The notes beneath the pieces were generated by a model. That model saw nothing but the letters and a program-made list of their open reading frames with translations. It was not told where the DNA came from and searched no databases. Shown here in pieces: positions 53,350 through 62,507 of a DNA stretch of 64,000 nt (the stretch's first letter is position 1; each line of letters starts with the position of its first letter). Both the position numbers and the translations under genes were made by a program. This DNA is from DASRDB01 sp035652815 (GTDB lineage: Bacteria; Chloroflexota; Ktedonobacteria; Ktedonobacterales; Ktedonobacteraceae): the NCBI GenBank assembly GCA_035652815.1, contig DASRDB010000015.1, positions 1-64,000 of the forward strand. The letters are read 5' to 3'.

Positions 53350-54504
53350 ATGTCTATCCGTATTCTTGCCGTTGATGTCGGCACAGGCACACAGGATATT
53401 CTTTTCTTCGAGAGCGGCAAAACGATTGAGAATTGCCTGCAAATGATTATGCCCTCGCCTACCGTCATTGTGGCCGAGCGGATTAAACGCGCGACTGAGC
53501 GGGGGCAACCTGTTCTTTTGACTGGCGTAACAATGGGCGGCGGTCCCTGTCACTGGGCAGCACGTGATCACGCGCTGGCTGGCTATAAAGTCGCCGTAAC
53601 TCCTGAAGCGGGGCGCACATTCGATGACGACCTGTCGATGGTCGAACAGATGGGCTTTGAGATACTGGACGAAGATCAGGCAGAGCAACGCAAAACACAT
53701 CCTGAATGGCTGCACATTAAGATGCAAGACTTTGACGCGCAGGCCATCATCACTGCACTTAGGGCTTTCGATGTAGACCCGGCTGTGGATGGATTGGCGA
53801 TTGCCGCCTTCGATCATGGTGCGGCTCCCCCAGGTGTAAGTGACCGCCGCTTTCGTTTTGACTTCATTGAAAGAACGGTACGCACTGCTCCGGTGCCAAG
53901 CGCGTTTGCTTATCCCGCCCAGGAGATACCTGCTGAATTGACACGCCTGCGCTCAATCACGAGCAGCGCAAAACGCTATCTCGAACGCTCCGGTTCAGCA
54001 TCAGATTCCCCTATCTTATTAATGGATACAGGTTCGGCTGCAGCGCTAGGTGCGTTGGAAGACCCACTCGTGCGTAAGCAAACAGAATGCATCCTCTGTA
54101 ATATTGGCAATTTCCATGCACTGGCCTTTCACCTGCTCAACGGCAAGATTGTTGGTCTCTTCGAGCATCACACGGGCGAAATTGATCGCGCACAGCTTGA
54201 GCAGATGCTGGTGAAGCTGGCGGATAGTACGCTGACCAACGACGAGGTGTTTAATACAAGTGGACATGGGGCGTTGATCCTGGAAAAAATCCAGCATAGT
54301 AATACGGGCAATGGGCATTTTCCATTTCTTGCTGTAACTGGGCCAAGACGCGAGAAATTACGTGGCTCCTCTCTGCATCCCTATGAGGCAACGCCACACG
54401 GAGATATGATGCTGGCAGGCTGCTTTGGCTTGTTAAGGGCTTTCGCTGATCGCTATCCAGAGATGGCTGCATTGATTGAGCCTTCGCTGTTGTCCTCTAC
54501 ATAA
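53350..54504 (+). CDS. DUF1786 family protein
   Basis: This 384-residue protein matches DUF1786, a family found mainly in archaea and some bacteria and often misannotated as pyruvate formate-lyase activating enzyme. It starts with an actin/hexokinase-like phosphate-binding loop, LAVDVGTGTQDILF. It continues with MGGGPCHWAARDHALAGY, CNIGNFHALAFHL and a C-terminal HPYEATPHGDMMLAGCFGLL block. There are no radical-SAM cysteines, so that name would be wrong. Function is unknown; an ATPase or sugar-kinase-like fold is inferred. The gene seems to stand alone. Confidence 0.85.
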   Translation: MSIRILAVDVGTGTQDILFFESGKTIENCLQMIMPSPTVIVAERIKRATERGQPVLLTGVTMGGGPCHWAARDHALAGYKVAVTPEAGRTFDDDLSMVEQMGFEILDEDQAEQRKTHPEWLHIKMQDFDAQAIITALRAFDVDPAVDGLAIAAFDHGAAPPGVSDRRFRFDFIERTVRTAPVPSAFAYPAQEIPAELTRLRSITSSAKRYLERSGSASDSPILLMDTGSAAALGALEDPLVRKQTECILCNIGNFHALAFHLLNGKIVGLFEHHTGEIDRAQLEQMLVKLADSTLTNDEVFNTSGHGALILEKIQHSNTGNGHFPFLAVTGPRREKLRGSSLHPYEATPHGDMMLAGCFGLLRAFADRYPEMAALIEPSLLSST

Positions 54505-54903
54505 ATCATGAATGTTTAGAAAATAATCAGGGTTTTGTAGAAACGCGTTTCATCGCGTTCACTCGGCCTGTGATGGATCGTAAGCGGGCAGGACGGGATG
54601 AAGCGCGTCCCTACAGTTAGTGAATATTCATCATCTATGCTTGATCTTGTGTAGCACGCTTTTGACCTTTTAGAATAGAGAGAGGCGGAAGTGTGCTACA
54701 CCCTTTTTGGCATGCTTCTTGCACGATAGCAAGATGTGTTCACCAATTGTGAGTATGTTGCCCGAAGTGTGCTATAGGAGGAGCTTATACGGGAACTGCT
54801 CTCTATGGTGGGGTGCCAGAACACGTTTCATTCATCGCCCGGTTGCTTTTTTTTACCTGTAGTTTGTCATTGGAGACAAGACTGCCGAAAGGAGGAGCTT
54901 TGT
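54505..54903. other. Regulatory region upstream of the secreted glucoamylase
   Basis: This 399-base gap holds a MITE-like element (54536-54615), an inverted repeat GTGTAGCAC (54649-54657) with GTGCTACAC (54693-54701), and an 11-base direct repeat GAAGTGTGCTA (54688-54698 and 54764-54774). The latter repeats probably serve regulation of the glucoamylase gene. No gene is convincing here. Confidence 0.5.
54536..54615. repeat. 80-bp MITE-like element with TGTAGNNACGCG ends
   Basis: The left end TGTAGAAACGCGTTTCATC and the right end, read in reverse complement as TGTAGGGACGCGCTTCATC, match at 19 of 23 terminal positions. The motif TGTAGNNACGCG recurs at both ends of the element at 62886-63123. 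It lies 32 bases after the DUF1786 gene and may also serve as its terminator. Confidence 0.5.
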
Positions 54904-57768
54904 ATGCACATGGGTTCTCGTGTCAGGATGCGCACTCGTTTTGTTGTCTGTGTATTGGCGTCATTATTCATGTTTGCCGGATTTTCCGGTGCTGTACATG
55001 CCAGTGGAACCGCACCTGGAGGGCCGGGAGCTTCATCGGTCTGGACACCATCTAACAACACGATTATTGGTACGGCTGCTAACACCACAAGCGATGTCTG
55101 GTTTACCGGCTACAATGGTATCATTGGCGAGGTCTACTATCCCACCGCCGATATGCCAAATACGACTGATTTGCAGTTTCTGATTGGCGATAGCGGCCAT
55201 ACCTGGGTAGATGAGGAAAAAGTTGCTACGACCTCGCAGGCACAGCTTTACGATAATCACTCGCTGGCCTGGACGGTGACAAACACGGCGATCAACGGCA
55301 AGTATCGCATCACCAAAGTTATTTACACTGATCCATCCCGTAACTCGTTGATCCAGCAGGTGACTTTCACCGCGCTGACGGGCAATCTTTCAAACTATCT
55401 GCTCTATGTCCTCTACAATCCGACCATGCATGACGCGGGCAACAACAACAGCAGTTCGACACAGGTATATAACGGCACGACTATGCTTGTGACGACTGAT
55501 TCGAGCGGCAATTATGCCAGCGCTCTGGCTGCTTCGTTCCCCTATGTCTCGGGTATGAGCAGTTCCGGCTTCGTCGGCGTCAATGATGGCTGGACGGATT
55601 TGAAGGGTTCGAGCAACTGCGGCAGTGGCACCTGCCCCGACTATACTATGAGCTATACGTACAGCCAGGCCAGTAACGGTAATACCGCGCAGACTGGCGA
55701 GATCGACCTTTCCAATGGCGGCAAGATCAATTTGAGTACGGCTACCTCTGTGACATTTAATCTTGTTCTCTCCTTTGGTCAGAATGGCAACGGTAATTCG
55801 GCGACGACGAATGCTGAGCAGACGCTGGCGGGCACGCTTGGCGATACTTCGAATATGCTCAGCACTTACGTATCGCAGTGGAACTCGTTTGATAACAGCC
55901 TCAAAGCGCCGCCCGCCGTTGGCAGCACGCAGGCCATTCAACAGGCGCGCCAGCAGGAGTATTATCTGGCGGCGAATGTGTTGAAGGCTTCGCTGGATAA
56001 GATATACGGCACGTTTGTAGCGGGGCTTGGGACTCCCTGGGGCGAATCGAATGGAGATAGCGACGCGGGCGGCTATCACCTCGTCTGGGAGCGCGATATG
56101 TACGAGTTTTCCAGCGCGTTAATCCTGGCTGGCGATACGGCTGATCCCTTACGGGCGCTGCATTGGGCTTTCAACTACCAGCAGCAATCCGATGGGCACT
56201 TCCCACAGAACAGCTATGTGACGGGTGCGCCCTACTGGACAGGCATCCAGGAGGATGAGCAGGCCTTTCCAATTGTGCTGGCCTGGAAGTTGGGCGTCAC
56301 GGATAGCAGCGATTACACGAACCATATCCGGCCTGCCGCAAACTACATCATCACGCATGGCCCATCCACCGGCGAGGAACGTTGGGAGGAAAACGGCGGC
56401 TTCAGTCCCTCAACCATCGCTGCTGAGATTGCGGGGCTGCTCTGCGCTTCGGATATCGCGCGGGTCAATGGCGATACAGTCAACCAGAATCGTTACGCCA
56501 GCTATGCTGATTACTTCCAGCAGCTTGTAGCGAACTGGACGTTTACGACGAGTGGGCCACTGGGAAGTGGTTCCTACTTTGAGCGTATTGATGATAATGG
56601 CAATCCCAACGATGGGCATTCTATCACGCTTGGCAATGGCGGTGGGACGTATGACGAGCGCTCAGTCGTCGATGCTGGTTTTCTGGAACTGGTGCGCCAG
56701 GGCGATCTGCCTGCCAATTCACCATATGTCACGTTGTCGCTGCCGGTCATCGATTCGACTATCAGCCAGGTGGTCAACGGCAATCGCTACTGGTATCGCT
56801 ACAATCACGATGGTTATGGCGAGCATGCCGATGGCTCTGACTATAATGGAACGGGAATCGGGCGGCTGTGGCCGATTTTCTCAGGAGAGCGCGGCATCTA
56901 TACTATTGCATCAGGGAGCGGCGCGGATTCGTATCTGACGGCCATGACGGCTGCTGAGAATGGCTCCGGCATGATTCCTGAGCAGGTCTGGGATAACAGT
57001 GCGCCATCTGGCTATACGCCAGGGACACCAACCAAATCGATGAATCCGTTGAACTGGGCGATGGGCGAGTTTATTACGCTGCTTCTTTCGGCGAGTAGCA
57101 ATACCATTGCCGATGTGCCATCGCTTACCTACAATCGTTATGTGAGCGGCGCGTATCAGCCTCATTCAGGTTGGACTGTTGATTACGACAGCAGCCAGCT
57201 TTATCAGGGCAAGGCACTGACCATTTACTATAATGGCTGGCTCGACTCGCACAGCAAGGTCTATCTGCACTGGGGCGAGAACAACTGGCAGAATATTGCT
57301 TCAGACAAGCCGATGGTCAAGCGCGCCGATGGCTTCTGGCAAACCACGATCAGCGTCCCCGTTGATGCTACCCAGCTCAACTTCGCCTTTAATGATGGCG
57401 CGGGGAACTGGGACAACAACGGCGGCGGCAACTGGAACGTTACCATCAACAGCAACGGTCCGATCTCGCCAGACCTCGCTACGCCGGTAATGAGCTTCCC
57501 TTATGTACCAGTACAAGGGCAGCAGGTCAAGATTCTTTACAATGGCTCGCTGGCATCAAGTGCAACAAGTATGACGCTGCATTGGGGCTACAACGGCTGG
57601 AATGGTACAACGGATGTGACCATGACGAAGCAGAGCGATGGCTCCTGGATGGGGGTAATCACGTTGCCGTCTTCTGCCGGTACCTTGAACATGGCGTTCT
57701 ATAACCAGTCGGGTATGTGGGATAACAACGGGGGTAGCAATTATAATCTGCCTGTGACGCAGAGATAG
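54904..57768 (+). CDS. Secreted glucoamylase (GH15) with two C-terminal CBM25 starch-binding modules
   Basis: This 954-residue secreted protein has a signal peptide (basic start, hydrophobic core about 13-28, cut after VHA). It has an N-terminal beta-sandwich domain (about 45-300), then a GH15 (alpha/alpha)6 barrel (about 330-720) with WGESNGDSDAGGYHLVWERDMYEF and QEDEQAFPIVLAW. Two tandem CBM25 modules follow (about 750-850 and 865-950), each ending in W-D-N-N-G-G-x-N-x-N. It releases glucose from starch outside the cell. AAGGAGG sits before ATG 54904; an in-frame ATG at 54805 is rejected because the signal peptide begins at 54904. A terminator follows. Confidence 0.93.
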   Translation: MHMGSRVRMRTRFVVCVLASLFMFAGFSGAVHASGTAPGGPGASSVWTPSNNTIIGTAANTTSDVWFTGYNGIIGEVYYPTADMPNTTDLQFLIGDSGHTWVDEEKVATTSQAQLYDNHSLAWTVTNTAINGKYRITKVIYTDPSRNSLIQQVTFTALTGNLSNYLLYVLYNPTMHDAGNNNSSSTQVYNGTTMLVTTDSSGNYASALAASFPYVSGMSSSGFVGVNDGWTDLKGSSNCGSGTCPDYTMSYTYSQASNGNTAQTGEIDLSNGGKINLSTATSVTFNLVLSFGQNGNGNSATTNAEQTLAGTLGDTSNMLSTYVSQWNSFDNSLKAPPAVGSTQAIQQARQQEYYLAANVLKASLDKIYGTFVAGLGTPWGESNGDSDAGGYHLVWERDMYEFSSALILAGDTADPLRALHWAFNYQQQSDGHFPQNSYVTGAPYWTGIQEDEQAFPIVLAWKLGVTDSSDYTNHIRPAANYIITHGPSTGEERWEENGGFSPSTIAAEIAGLLCASDIARVNGDTVNQNRYASYADYFQQLVANWTFTTSGPLGSGSYFERIDDNGNPNDGHSITLGNGGGTYDERSVVDAGFLELVRQGDLPANSPYVTLSLPVIDSTISQVVNGNRYWYRYNHDGYGEHADGSDYNGTGIGRLWPIFSGERGIYTIASGSGADSYLTAMTAAENGSGMIPEQVWDNSAPSGYTPGTPTKSMNPLNWAMGEFITLLLSASSNTIADVPSLTYNRYVSGAYQPHSGWTVDYDSSQLYQGKALTIYYNGWLDSHSKVYLHWGENNWQNIASDKPMVKRADGFWQTTISVPVDATQLNFAFNDGAGNWDNNGGGNWNVTINSNGPISPDLATPVMSFPYVPVQGQQVKILYNGSLASSATSMTLHWGYNGWNGTTDVTMTKQSDGSWMGVITLPSSAGTLNMAFYNQSGMWDNNGGSNYNLPVTQR

Positions 57769-57793
57769 AAAGACTGCTTCCCTGTTCTTCCGG

Positions 57794-57838
57794 GCTGTCC
57801 GTCCTCTAAGCGAGAGCGGACAGCTTTATTCTTCTTTT
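57794..57838 (+). terminator. Terminator after the glucoamylase gene
   Basis: GCTGTCCG at 57794-57801 pairs with CGGACAGC at 57817-57824, and an inner CTCT/AGAG stem leaves a 5-base loop. TTTATTCTTCTTTT follows. Confidence 0.85.
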
Positions 57839-57938
57839 AACATATTTATGCCTTTGACTATAAATATCGCCTATTTTAAAGTATAATGTTTGATAAATAT
57901 TTTAGATATTATTGTCTCTGGGGTGAAGGAGCGTTATC

Positions 57939-58163
57939 ATGCAAAAGTGGGAATATTTATTGTTGGACACAGATGGAGGGAGAGATAAGTTACCACGCTT
58001 TCTGAATGGTATAGAGATCAGGAATTGGCGGCGGGGCCCTTCATTAGTAGAGTTTATTAACCAGCTTGGCGACCAGGGATGGGAACTTGTTTCCTGGCAA
58101 CCTCACTATTATGGAGAATCTACGGTGGAAGTGAGAGTGGTGTTTAAACGGCCTAAACCCTAA
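57939..58163 (+). CDS. DUF4177-like small protein, 74 residues
   Basis: This 74-residue protein starts MQKWEYLLLDTDGG and has the core LVEFINQLGDQGWELVSWQP, then a final strand VEVRVVFKRP. The W-E-Y start and G-x-x-GWELV motif match the DUF4177 family of small alpha/beta proteins of unknown role. GGGGTGAAGGAG precedes the ATG. It stands alone between a terminator and a convergent helix-turn-helix gene. Confidence 0.78.
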   Translation: MQKWEYLLLDTDGGRDKLPRFLNGIEIRNWRRGPSLVEFINQLGDQGWELVSWQPHYYGESTVEVRVVFKRPKP

Positions 58164-58247
58164 TATAGTACAACAAAGAAAACCAAAGCTTCTTTATGCC
58201 CTTCATAGTTATTCCCCCTATTACGAGAGTTGATCTATCCCGTTGGG

Positions 58248-58739
58248 CTATTCTTGTTTGTTCTTAGAACGTCGCAGTTGAATTGGTTTTTTGCGCTCGC
58301 GTTTGGGTGGCGTTTCTGTCGTTTTGGTAGAGGTTTTGTGGAGCTGGATGCGGGAGACTTTTTCTTTAATGAGCGAGATTTGCGAGTGAACGGCTTGCCG
58401 GGATTGTTGAAGTTTGCGGGCGATTTCGGATGGTCTTTCGCTGTTGAGGAGGTATCTACAAATGGTCTCTTGTTTCTCTGTCAGGTCGATTGCTGGATGT
58501 TCGAGAGCCGTTTTTGCCAGGTCTTCTAGTTCACCATATTTACTGCGTCGATAATCGTCGAGATCCTGGGGGGAAAAGAGCCAGCGGTCAACAACACGTA
58601 TGCCAGGGATGCGCCCTGCTTCCACGAGATGCATGAAATGCCAGTAACTCAAATCTAACTGCCTGGCTGCCTCGTGCGTGGTAAGCATGCCATTCAGATG
58701 TTGCAAGTTATAATGCAGTTCATCGCTTCTGAGGGCCAT
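58248..58739 (-). CDS. Helix-turn-helix DNA-binding protein, excisionase-like
   Basis: This 163-residue protein has an excisionase/MerR-like helix-turn-helix near the N-terminus: LTTHEAARQLDLSYWHFMHLVEAGRIPGIRVVDRWLFSPQDLDDY (residues 19-63). A second helical segment, LTEKQETICRYLLNSERPSEIARKLQQSRQAVHSQISLIKEKV (about 85-127), looks like a LuxR- or sigma-4-type helix-turn-helix. The tail is very basic (KRERKKP...RRSKNK). It could be a transcription regulator. No recombinase gene is nearby, so an excision role is not supported. The start at 58739 has GAAAGG upstream. Confidence 0.75.
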   Translation of the reverse strand: MALRSDELHYNLQHLNGMLTTHEAARQLDLSYWHFMHLVEAGRIPGIRVVDRWLFSPQDLDDYRRSKYGELEDLAKTALEHPAIDLTEKQETICRYLLNSERPSEIARKLQQSRQAVHSQISLIKEKVSRIQLHKTSTKTTETPPKRERKKPIQLRRSKNKQE

Positions 58740-58866
58740 GTTTGACGCCTTTCTACGGGTTGCCGTGTTATATTCAGATCGCCAGCAATGAGACATAACT
58801 AGTCATGGTGAGTATATCATAAAGGTGCGCTATTGACAAGAGCAGTAAGTTGAGGTTCTGTCAATT

Positions 58867-58929
58867 ATTGGGCGCTCAATTCAAGGCGGGTATAAAATCC
58901 AGGACGACCGCGAGGTTGTCCTGGATTTT
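58867..58929. repeat. Intergenic hairpin element, copy 2
   Basis: ATTGGGCGCTCAA at 58867-58879 is followed by a 16-bp stem with one G-U pair (58894-58909 with 58914-58929, loop GCGA). It resembles the element at 27144-27185: CCAGGGCGACCCTCGCGG there against CCAGGACAACCTCGCGG here on the reverse strand. On the reverse strand it lies 16 bases after the SCP2 gene and could terminate it. Confidence 0.5.
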
Positions 58930-58944
58930 GGTTAGAAGGAACTG

Positions 58945-59268
58945 TTAGCGGCGTGTTGGAAACAATTGTGGAACTCGCAGGGCCAGACCCATGTCGCCAC
59001 TAACCTTCAGCTTGCCGCTAAAGAAAGCGCTCTGGGGGTCGAGTTTGCCCTCGGCCATTTGCAGCCAGTCTTTGTCGCTCAGGTTGAAAGTGACATCAGG
59101 TTTTTCGACGCCGCCGGGAATATACTCGCAGGTGCCATTTGCAACTTTGAGCGCGTATTTCCCTGCCTGTTCGCCTGTGATGTTCCATTGGAAAGTTTTG
59201 TTCATACCTGCCGCGGCAGCGGGATTGAAAATTTGCGTCATGGTCTGGAAGGTTTCTTCAACCGTCAT
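58945..59268 (-). CDS. SCP2 sterol-binding-domain protein
   Basis: This 107-residue protein is a single SCP2 domain, a small lipid-binding fold. Features are NKTFQWNITGEQAGKYALKVANGTCEYIPGG (about 23-53), then VTFNLSDKDWLQMAEGKLDPQSAFFSGKLKVSGDMGLALRV (about 59-99), the typical pattern of the family. Bacterial members bind fatty acids or other lipids. AAGGAG precedes ATG 59268; the longer reading frame upstream is not needed. It is divergent from the QueD-like gene, and a terminator-like hairpin follows its stop codon. Confidence 0.9.
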   Translation of the reverse strand: MTVEETFQTMTQIFNPAAAAGMNKTFQWNITGEQAGKYALKVANGTCEYIPGGVEKPDVTFNLSDKDWLQMAEGKLDPQSAFFSGKLKVSGDMGLALRVPQLFPTRR

Positions 59269-59343
59269 TGTTGTGTACTCCTTCTGATTTGATGCAGGAA
59301 ATGTTCCTGCTGGCACTGCTAGTAGTATAGCACATTCCATATG

Positions 59344-59385
59344 GGGGAACGGAAGCCTCACGCAACGGGATGGCTTCCGTTCCCC
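59344..59385. repeat. 14-bp hairpin in the leader of the QueD-like gene
   Basis: GGGGAACGGAAGCC at 59344-59357 pairs perfectly with 59372-59385 around a 14-base loop. There is no T run. It sits about 105 bases before the QueD-like start and could be an attenuator or a dispersed hairpin. It does not look like a known riboswitch to me. Confidence 0.4.
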
Positions 59386-59489
59386 ATCTTGCGGGAGGCA
59401 AAAAACTGACGCGCACTCTTTACTTGTCTCGTCTGTGCTGCCATGATATGCTGAATATCAAAGCGAGGAACAAATCAGGAGAGCCTGTT

Positions 59490-59990
59490 ATGAATACACA
59501 ACAAGAATTGCTACGGAAGGTAAAAGTAGAGGGAGGAAACCTCAAGTTTAGCTCGGCGCACTTTATCACCTATGGCGGAAAGTGCGAGCGGCTGCATGGG
59601 CATAACTATGGGGTGCTGGTTGAGGCTGAGGGGAGCCTCAATGCCGATGGACTGATCTTTGACTTCACCATTTTGAAGCGTATTACCCGCGAGATCTGCC
59701 AGAGATTGAATCACCGCTTCCTGCTTCCGCTGCATAATCCGCATCTTGAGCTGAAAGAGTTGCCCGGTGAATGGGAGATACACTTTGGTGAGAAGCGTTA
59801 TGTCTTTCCGCGAACCGATGTAGTCGAACTGCCCATCGATAACTCGACTGCCGAGCGGTTGGCCGAATATATTTGTGGCGAACTACGCAAGGAATTGACG
59901 GCTTACGATATATCCAACCTGTCTACATTGATGGTAGGAGTCGAGGAAGCTCCGACGCAGATGGCCTATTATCGCGTTTTGCTGCGCTAG
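59490..59990 (+). CDS. queD: 6-pyruvoyltetrahydropterin synthase/QueD-family protein
   Basis: This 166-residue protein has the PTPS fold. The zinc ligands are in FSSAHF and ERLHGHNYG, and the catalytic cysteine is in KCERLHGH. The glutamate block is at EEAPTQMAYY. Asp-His residues in LIFDFTILKR and LNHRFLL complete the site. Family members make 6-carboxytetrahydropterin for queuosine or 6-pyruvoyltetrahydropterin, and which one applies here is uncertain. A 25-residue insert (LELKELPGEWEIHFGEKRYVF) is longer than in classical QueD. ATG 59490 has GGAGA upstream. The gene overlaps the convergent patatin gene by four bases. Confidence 0.85.
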   Translation: MNTQQELLRKVKVEGGNLKFSSAHFITYGGKCERLHGHNYGVLVEAEGSLNADGLIFDFTILKRITREICQRLNHRFLLPLHNPHLELKELPGEWEIHFGEKRYVFPRTDVVELPIDNSTAERLAEYICGELRKELTAYDISNLSTLMVGVEEAPTQMAYYRVLLR

Positions 59991-61060
59991 CTGGCTTTCC
60001 TGCTATCCTCCTTTGCCTGCTGGGCCACGTGCTTCATCTGTTTGTGAAGTCGTTCGCGTCTTCCTCCGGGCGGTTGATTCTGCCGGTATACGGCTTTGTA
60101 GGCCTCGAAATCCCAGGTCGCGAAGAACTCTTCTGCGGCTTTTCTGCCATTCTGGTAGAGCCTGTCAGCTTCAGCCGCGCTTAAGTTGAATTGAGTCGCG
60201 GTGATGCCTTCTACTGGAATAGCGATGGTGCGGACAAAGGTGTGATCGTCCATGTAGAGGCGGTCATGGGCCGACATCATGGTATTTAGCAGTGCATGAC
60301 CGATCTGGAGGATGTTGTCAGTTGGATTAACCGGCCATGGACAATTGGGCGTGGGTAGATTATCGACCAGCCGCAGCCCAAACGTGGGATGTTGTGGAAT
60401 GCTCTTGACGTCGAACAGGGAGACGGGAAAGTTGCTGAGCAGTCCGCCGTCTACGATCAGGCAATTCCTGCCATCATGATGTTTTTGAAGAACAGGTATG
60501 AAGAAAAATGGAATGCTTGCGCTCATGCGTACTGCTCGTGCCACATCAAGCTCATCGGGGTCAAGATCGTATTTCAGGATATCCTGGGGAAGGCGTAACA
60601 TGCATCCGGAACTGATGTCTGAGGCGATGACGGTCAAGCGGTAGCGAAAATTCGAGTCCTTCGGCTCGTGTGGGCGAATGACCAGGTGCTTGAACTTCTG
60701 GATGCCGCGGGCGCTCAACTTCTCGCGCAGAAATTCCTCGATGTAGTTGCCCCTGTGTATACCGCCCAATGTGAGCAGGTGATACATCTCTACCGGTAAA
60801 AAGCCATCCATACCCTGTTCCTGAGCAAAGCGGTTGAAATCCACTTCGTTCTTCATGATGCTGTACAGTTCCTGCCCGCTGTAATTGGCGGCAAGCAATG
60901 AGGCCACAAAAGCGCCTGCCGAGGTGCCTGCGATATTCACCCAGGAATATCCCTTTTCTTCGGCAACACAGAGTGCGCCAACATGTCCAATGCCGCGCAC
61001 TCCTCCACCTTCCAAAACGATGTCTGCTTGTAATGGCAAACTGTCCTGTGTATAAGACAC
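59987..61060 (-). CDS. Patatin-like phospholipase
   Basis: This 357-residue protein has the patatin catalytic dyad. It has the oxyanion loop GGGVRGIGHVGAL near 18, the nucleophile motif GTSAGAFV with serine near 47, and the aspartate motif VDGGLLSNFP near 215. Patatins hydrolyse fatty-acyl esters of phospholipids. The protein is cytosolic, with a basic tail (GGRRERLHKQMKHVAQQAKED). It starts at GTG 61060 with AAGGAG upstream. The stop codon overlaps the QueD-like gene's end on the opposite strand. Confidence 0.9.
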   Translation of the reverse strand: MSYTQDSLPLQADIVLEGGGVRGIGHVGALCVAEEKGYSWVNIAGTSAGAFVASLLAANYSGQELYSIMKNEVDFNRFAQEQGMDGFLPVEMYHLLTLGGIHRGNYIEEFLREKLSARGIQKFKHLVIRPHEPKDSNFRYRLTVIASDISSGCMLRLPQDILKYDLDPDELDVARAVRMSASIPFFFIPVLQKHHDGRNCLIVDGGLLSNFPVSLFDVKSIPQHPTFGLRLVDNLPTPNCPWPVNPTDNILQIGHALLNTMMSAHDRLYMDDHTFVRTIAIPVEGITATQFNLSAAEADRLYQNGRKAAEEFFATWDFEAYKAVYRQNQPPGGRRERLHKQMKHVAQQAKEDSRKAS

Positions 61061-61166
61061 AGTTTTATCTCCTTTCCTTGTATGTCTTTTGCACTACAGG
61101 ATGGAATATGTCCAACAGATGTACGTGAAGCTCTGAAATTTTTGGGTCATGTTCCAGGTGTACTAA

Positions 61167-62141
61167 TCACTGATGTGAAGAGTTAAGTTTTGCCTCAAGT
61201 TCGGCGACTTTCGCGGCAAGGGCTTCCTTATCCATACGCACACGCAGCAGTTCCTGACCCACCCAGGCGATGAAGATGCCGCGCGCAGGTGTCCATTCCA
61301 GCACCGTCCAGTTGAAGATTTGCTGTGTGCCGCTGCCGAGGGCTGGATTTGAGTCTTCAAGTGGAGTGCGCCCCATTTCCTCTTGCAGAGGCACATTTTC
61401 GGGATGCCAGTTATGTGAGAGGACATATTCGCGAAAGCCGCGCACGACCTTATGTCCATTTGGCGCAGTGAGAGTTGTCCCATCATCGCGCCAGCCATCT
61501 GGTATCACAGGAATGAACGGTTCCTTTCGTGGATCGAAGTTAGCGGGTGGGCGAGGCAGCCAGGGCGGCACGACAACGGTAGCACTGATGAGTTGCATTT
61601 TCGCGGCATCATAGGCGCGGGGTCCAGGACGAAGCGTATGGGGATTGTACAGGTCGGTGACGTTGGCGGGGTCGCGCACCAGAAAATTGTTGTCGTGCCG
61701 GACGCCCGTGAGAACGATGATGTGATTGCCAGAGGGATGCCAGGGATAGGGAACTGCGCTGCCAAGCTCCAGATCGCGAAAACTACTTTCCTCGCCAGCC
61801 ACGATGACCGGATAGCCCAGGTGCAGCCATGCGCGCAAAAGGTCGCGGTCGGTTCCGGTAGCCTGGAAATGCAGACCAATCTGTGTGAGGAGATCATACA
61901 GTTGCACGAGGTTCATGCCATCCATGTTGCGGATGGAGTTGTCGCCGTTGTATCTGGCGTACCATTGCTCGGCCTCGGCGATCATCTCTTGCAGTGTTTG
62001 AGAGGGTTTTTGACCTACAGGGGTCATGGATTTGACGATGGCGCAACAGAAGAAGCCGCAGGCAAATTGCGTGCGTCCTGGCTGAAACTGGTCAACATCC
62101 GCGAAGGTGGCGACTTCGCCGGTGGGGGTTAAGGTTAGCAT
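61167..62141 (-). CDS. C39-like papain-fold protein
   Basis: This 324-residue protein has a C39-like cysteine peptidase fold. The putative catalytic cysteine is in QFACGFFCCA near 28, the histidine in GNHIIVLTGV near 139, and the aspartate in VRDPANVTDLYN near 154. A C-terminal region of about 120 residues ends in a short coiled-coil-like helix (KEALAAKVAELEAKL). No signal peptide is present. It may cleave peptides, such as leaders of exported peptides, but this is inferred from the fold only. A 105-base gap precedes the patatin gene. Confidence 0.75.
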   Translation of the reverse strand: MLTLTPTGEVATFADVDQFQPGRTQFACGFFCCAIVKSMTPVGQKPSQTLQEMIAEAEQWYARYNGDNSIRNMDGMNLVQLYDLLTQIGLHFQATGTDRDLLRAWLHLGYPVIVAGEESSFRDLELGSAVPYPWHPSGNHIIVLTGVRHDNNFLVRDPANVTDLYNPHTLRPGPRAYDAAKMQLISATVVVPPWLPRPPANFDPRKEPFIPVIPDGWRDDGTTLTAPNGHKVVRGFREYVLSHNWHPENVPLQEEMGRTPLEDSNPALGSGTQQIFNWTVLEWTPARGIFIAWVGQELLRVRMDKEALAAKVAELEAKLNSSHQ

Positions 62142-62507
62142 GAGGAATGCCTCCAGATGTGGGGAGAATGGCTCATTTTCTTATGGAGAAAAGAGCGGGA
62201 GGAATTGTTTCGAGGTGGAATAGTGGAGAGGACCACCTGCTAGCAAATGCAGCACGCTTGCTTAAAAATAAGTATAATCTCTAAAATGCAAATTGTCTAG
62301 CGTTTTGGGATACATATTTTTTGTTTGTTGCAGGTGTGCAAAAATTAAACACATGTTATAATACGTTCGGATGAGCTTGATGAATGGCTCATTCCGCTTA
62401 TAGAGCCAGAAAGCGATGTTCCATCAACTTTCATTAGGTTAAGAAGGGAAGCAGCATGTATAATGGAGGAACTGAGCCATTACAGGTAGAGATGCTTGCA
62501 GCGTCTC
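62142..62507. other. AT-rich leader with an extended -10 box
   Basis: These 366 bases separate divergent genes. TGTTATAAT at 62354-62362 is an extended -10 promoter for the + strand, with another TATAAT at 62273-62278. A second + frame from ATG 62456, with AAGGGAAG upstream, overlaps the start of the YbjQ-like gene in another frame and shows no family match. Confidence 0.45.

Noticed and set aside
53350..54504. Naming the DUF1786 protein a pyruvate formate-lyase activating enzyme
   Set aside because: It has no CxxxCxxC radical-SAM motif; the start resembles an ASKHA phosphate loop instead.
58248..58739. Phage or integrated element indicated by an excisionase-like protein
   Set aside because: No integrase, attachment site repeat or phage gene is near; the protein is better read as a regulator.
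59344..59385. PreQ1 riboswitch before the QueD-like gene
   Set aside because: Only a simple 14-bp hairpin is visible; I see no preQ1 aptamer-like sequence.
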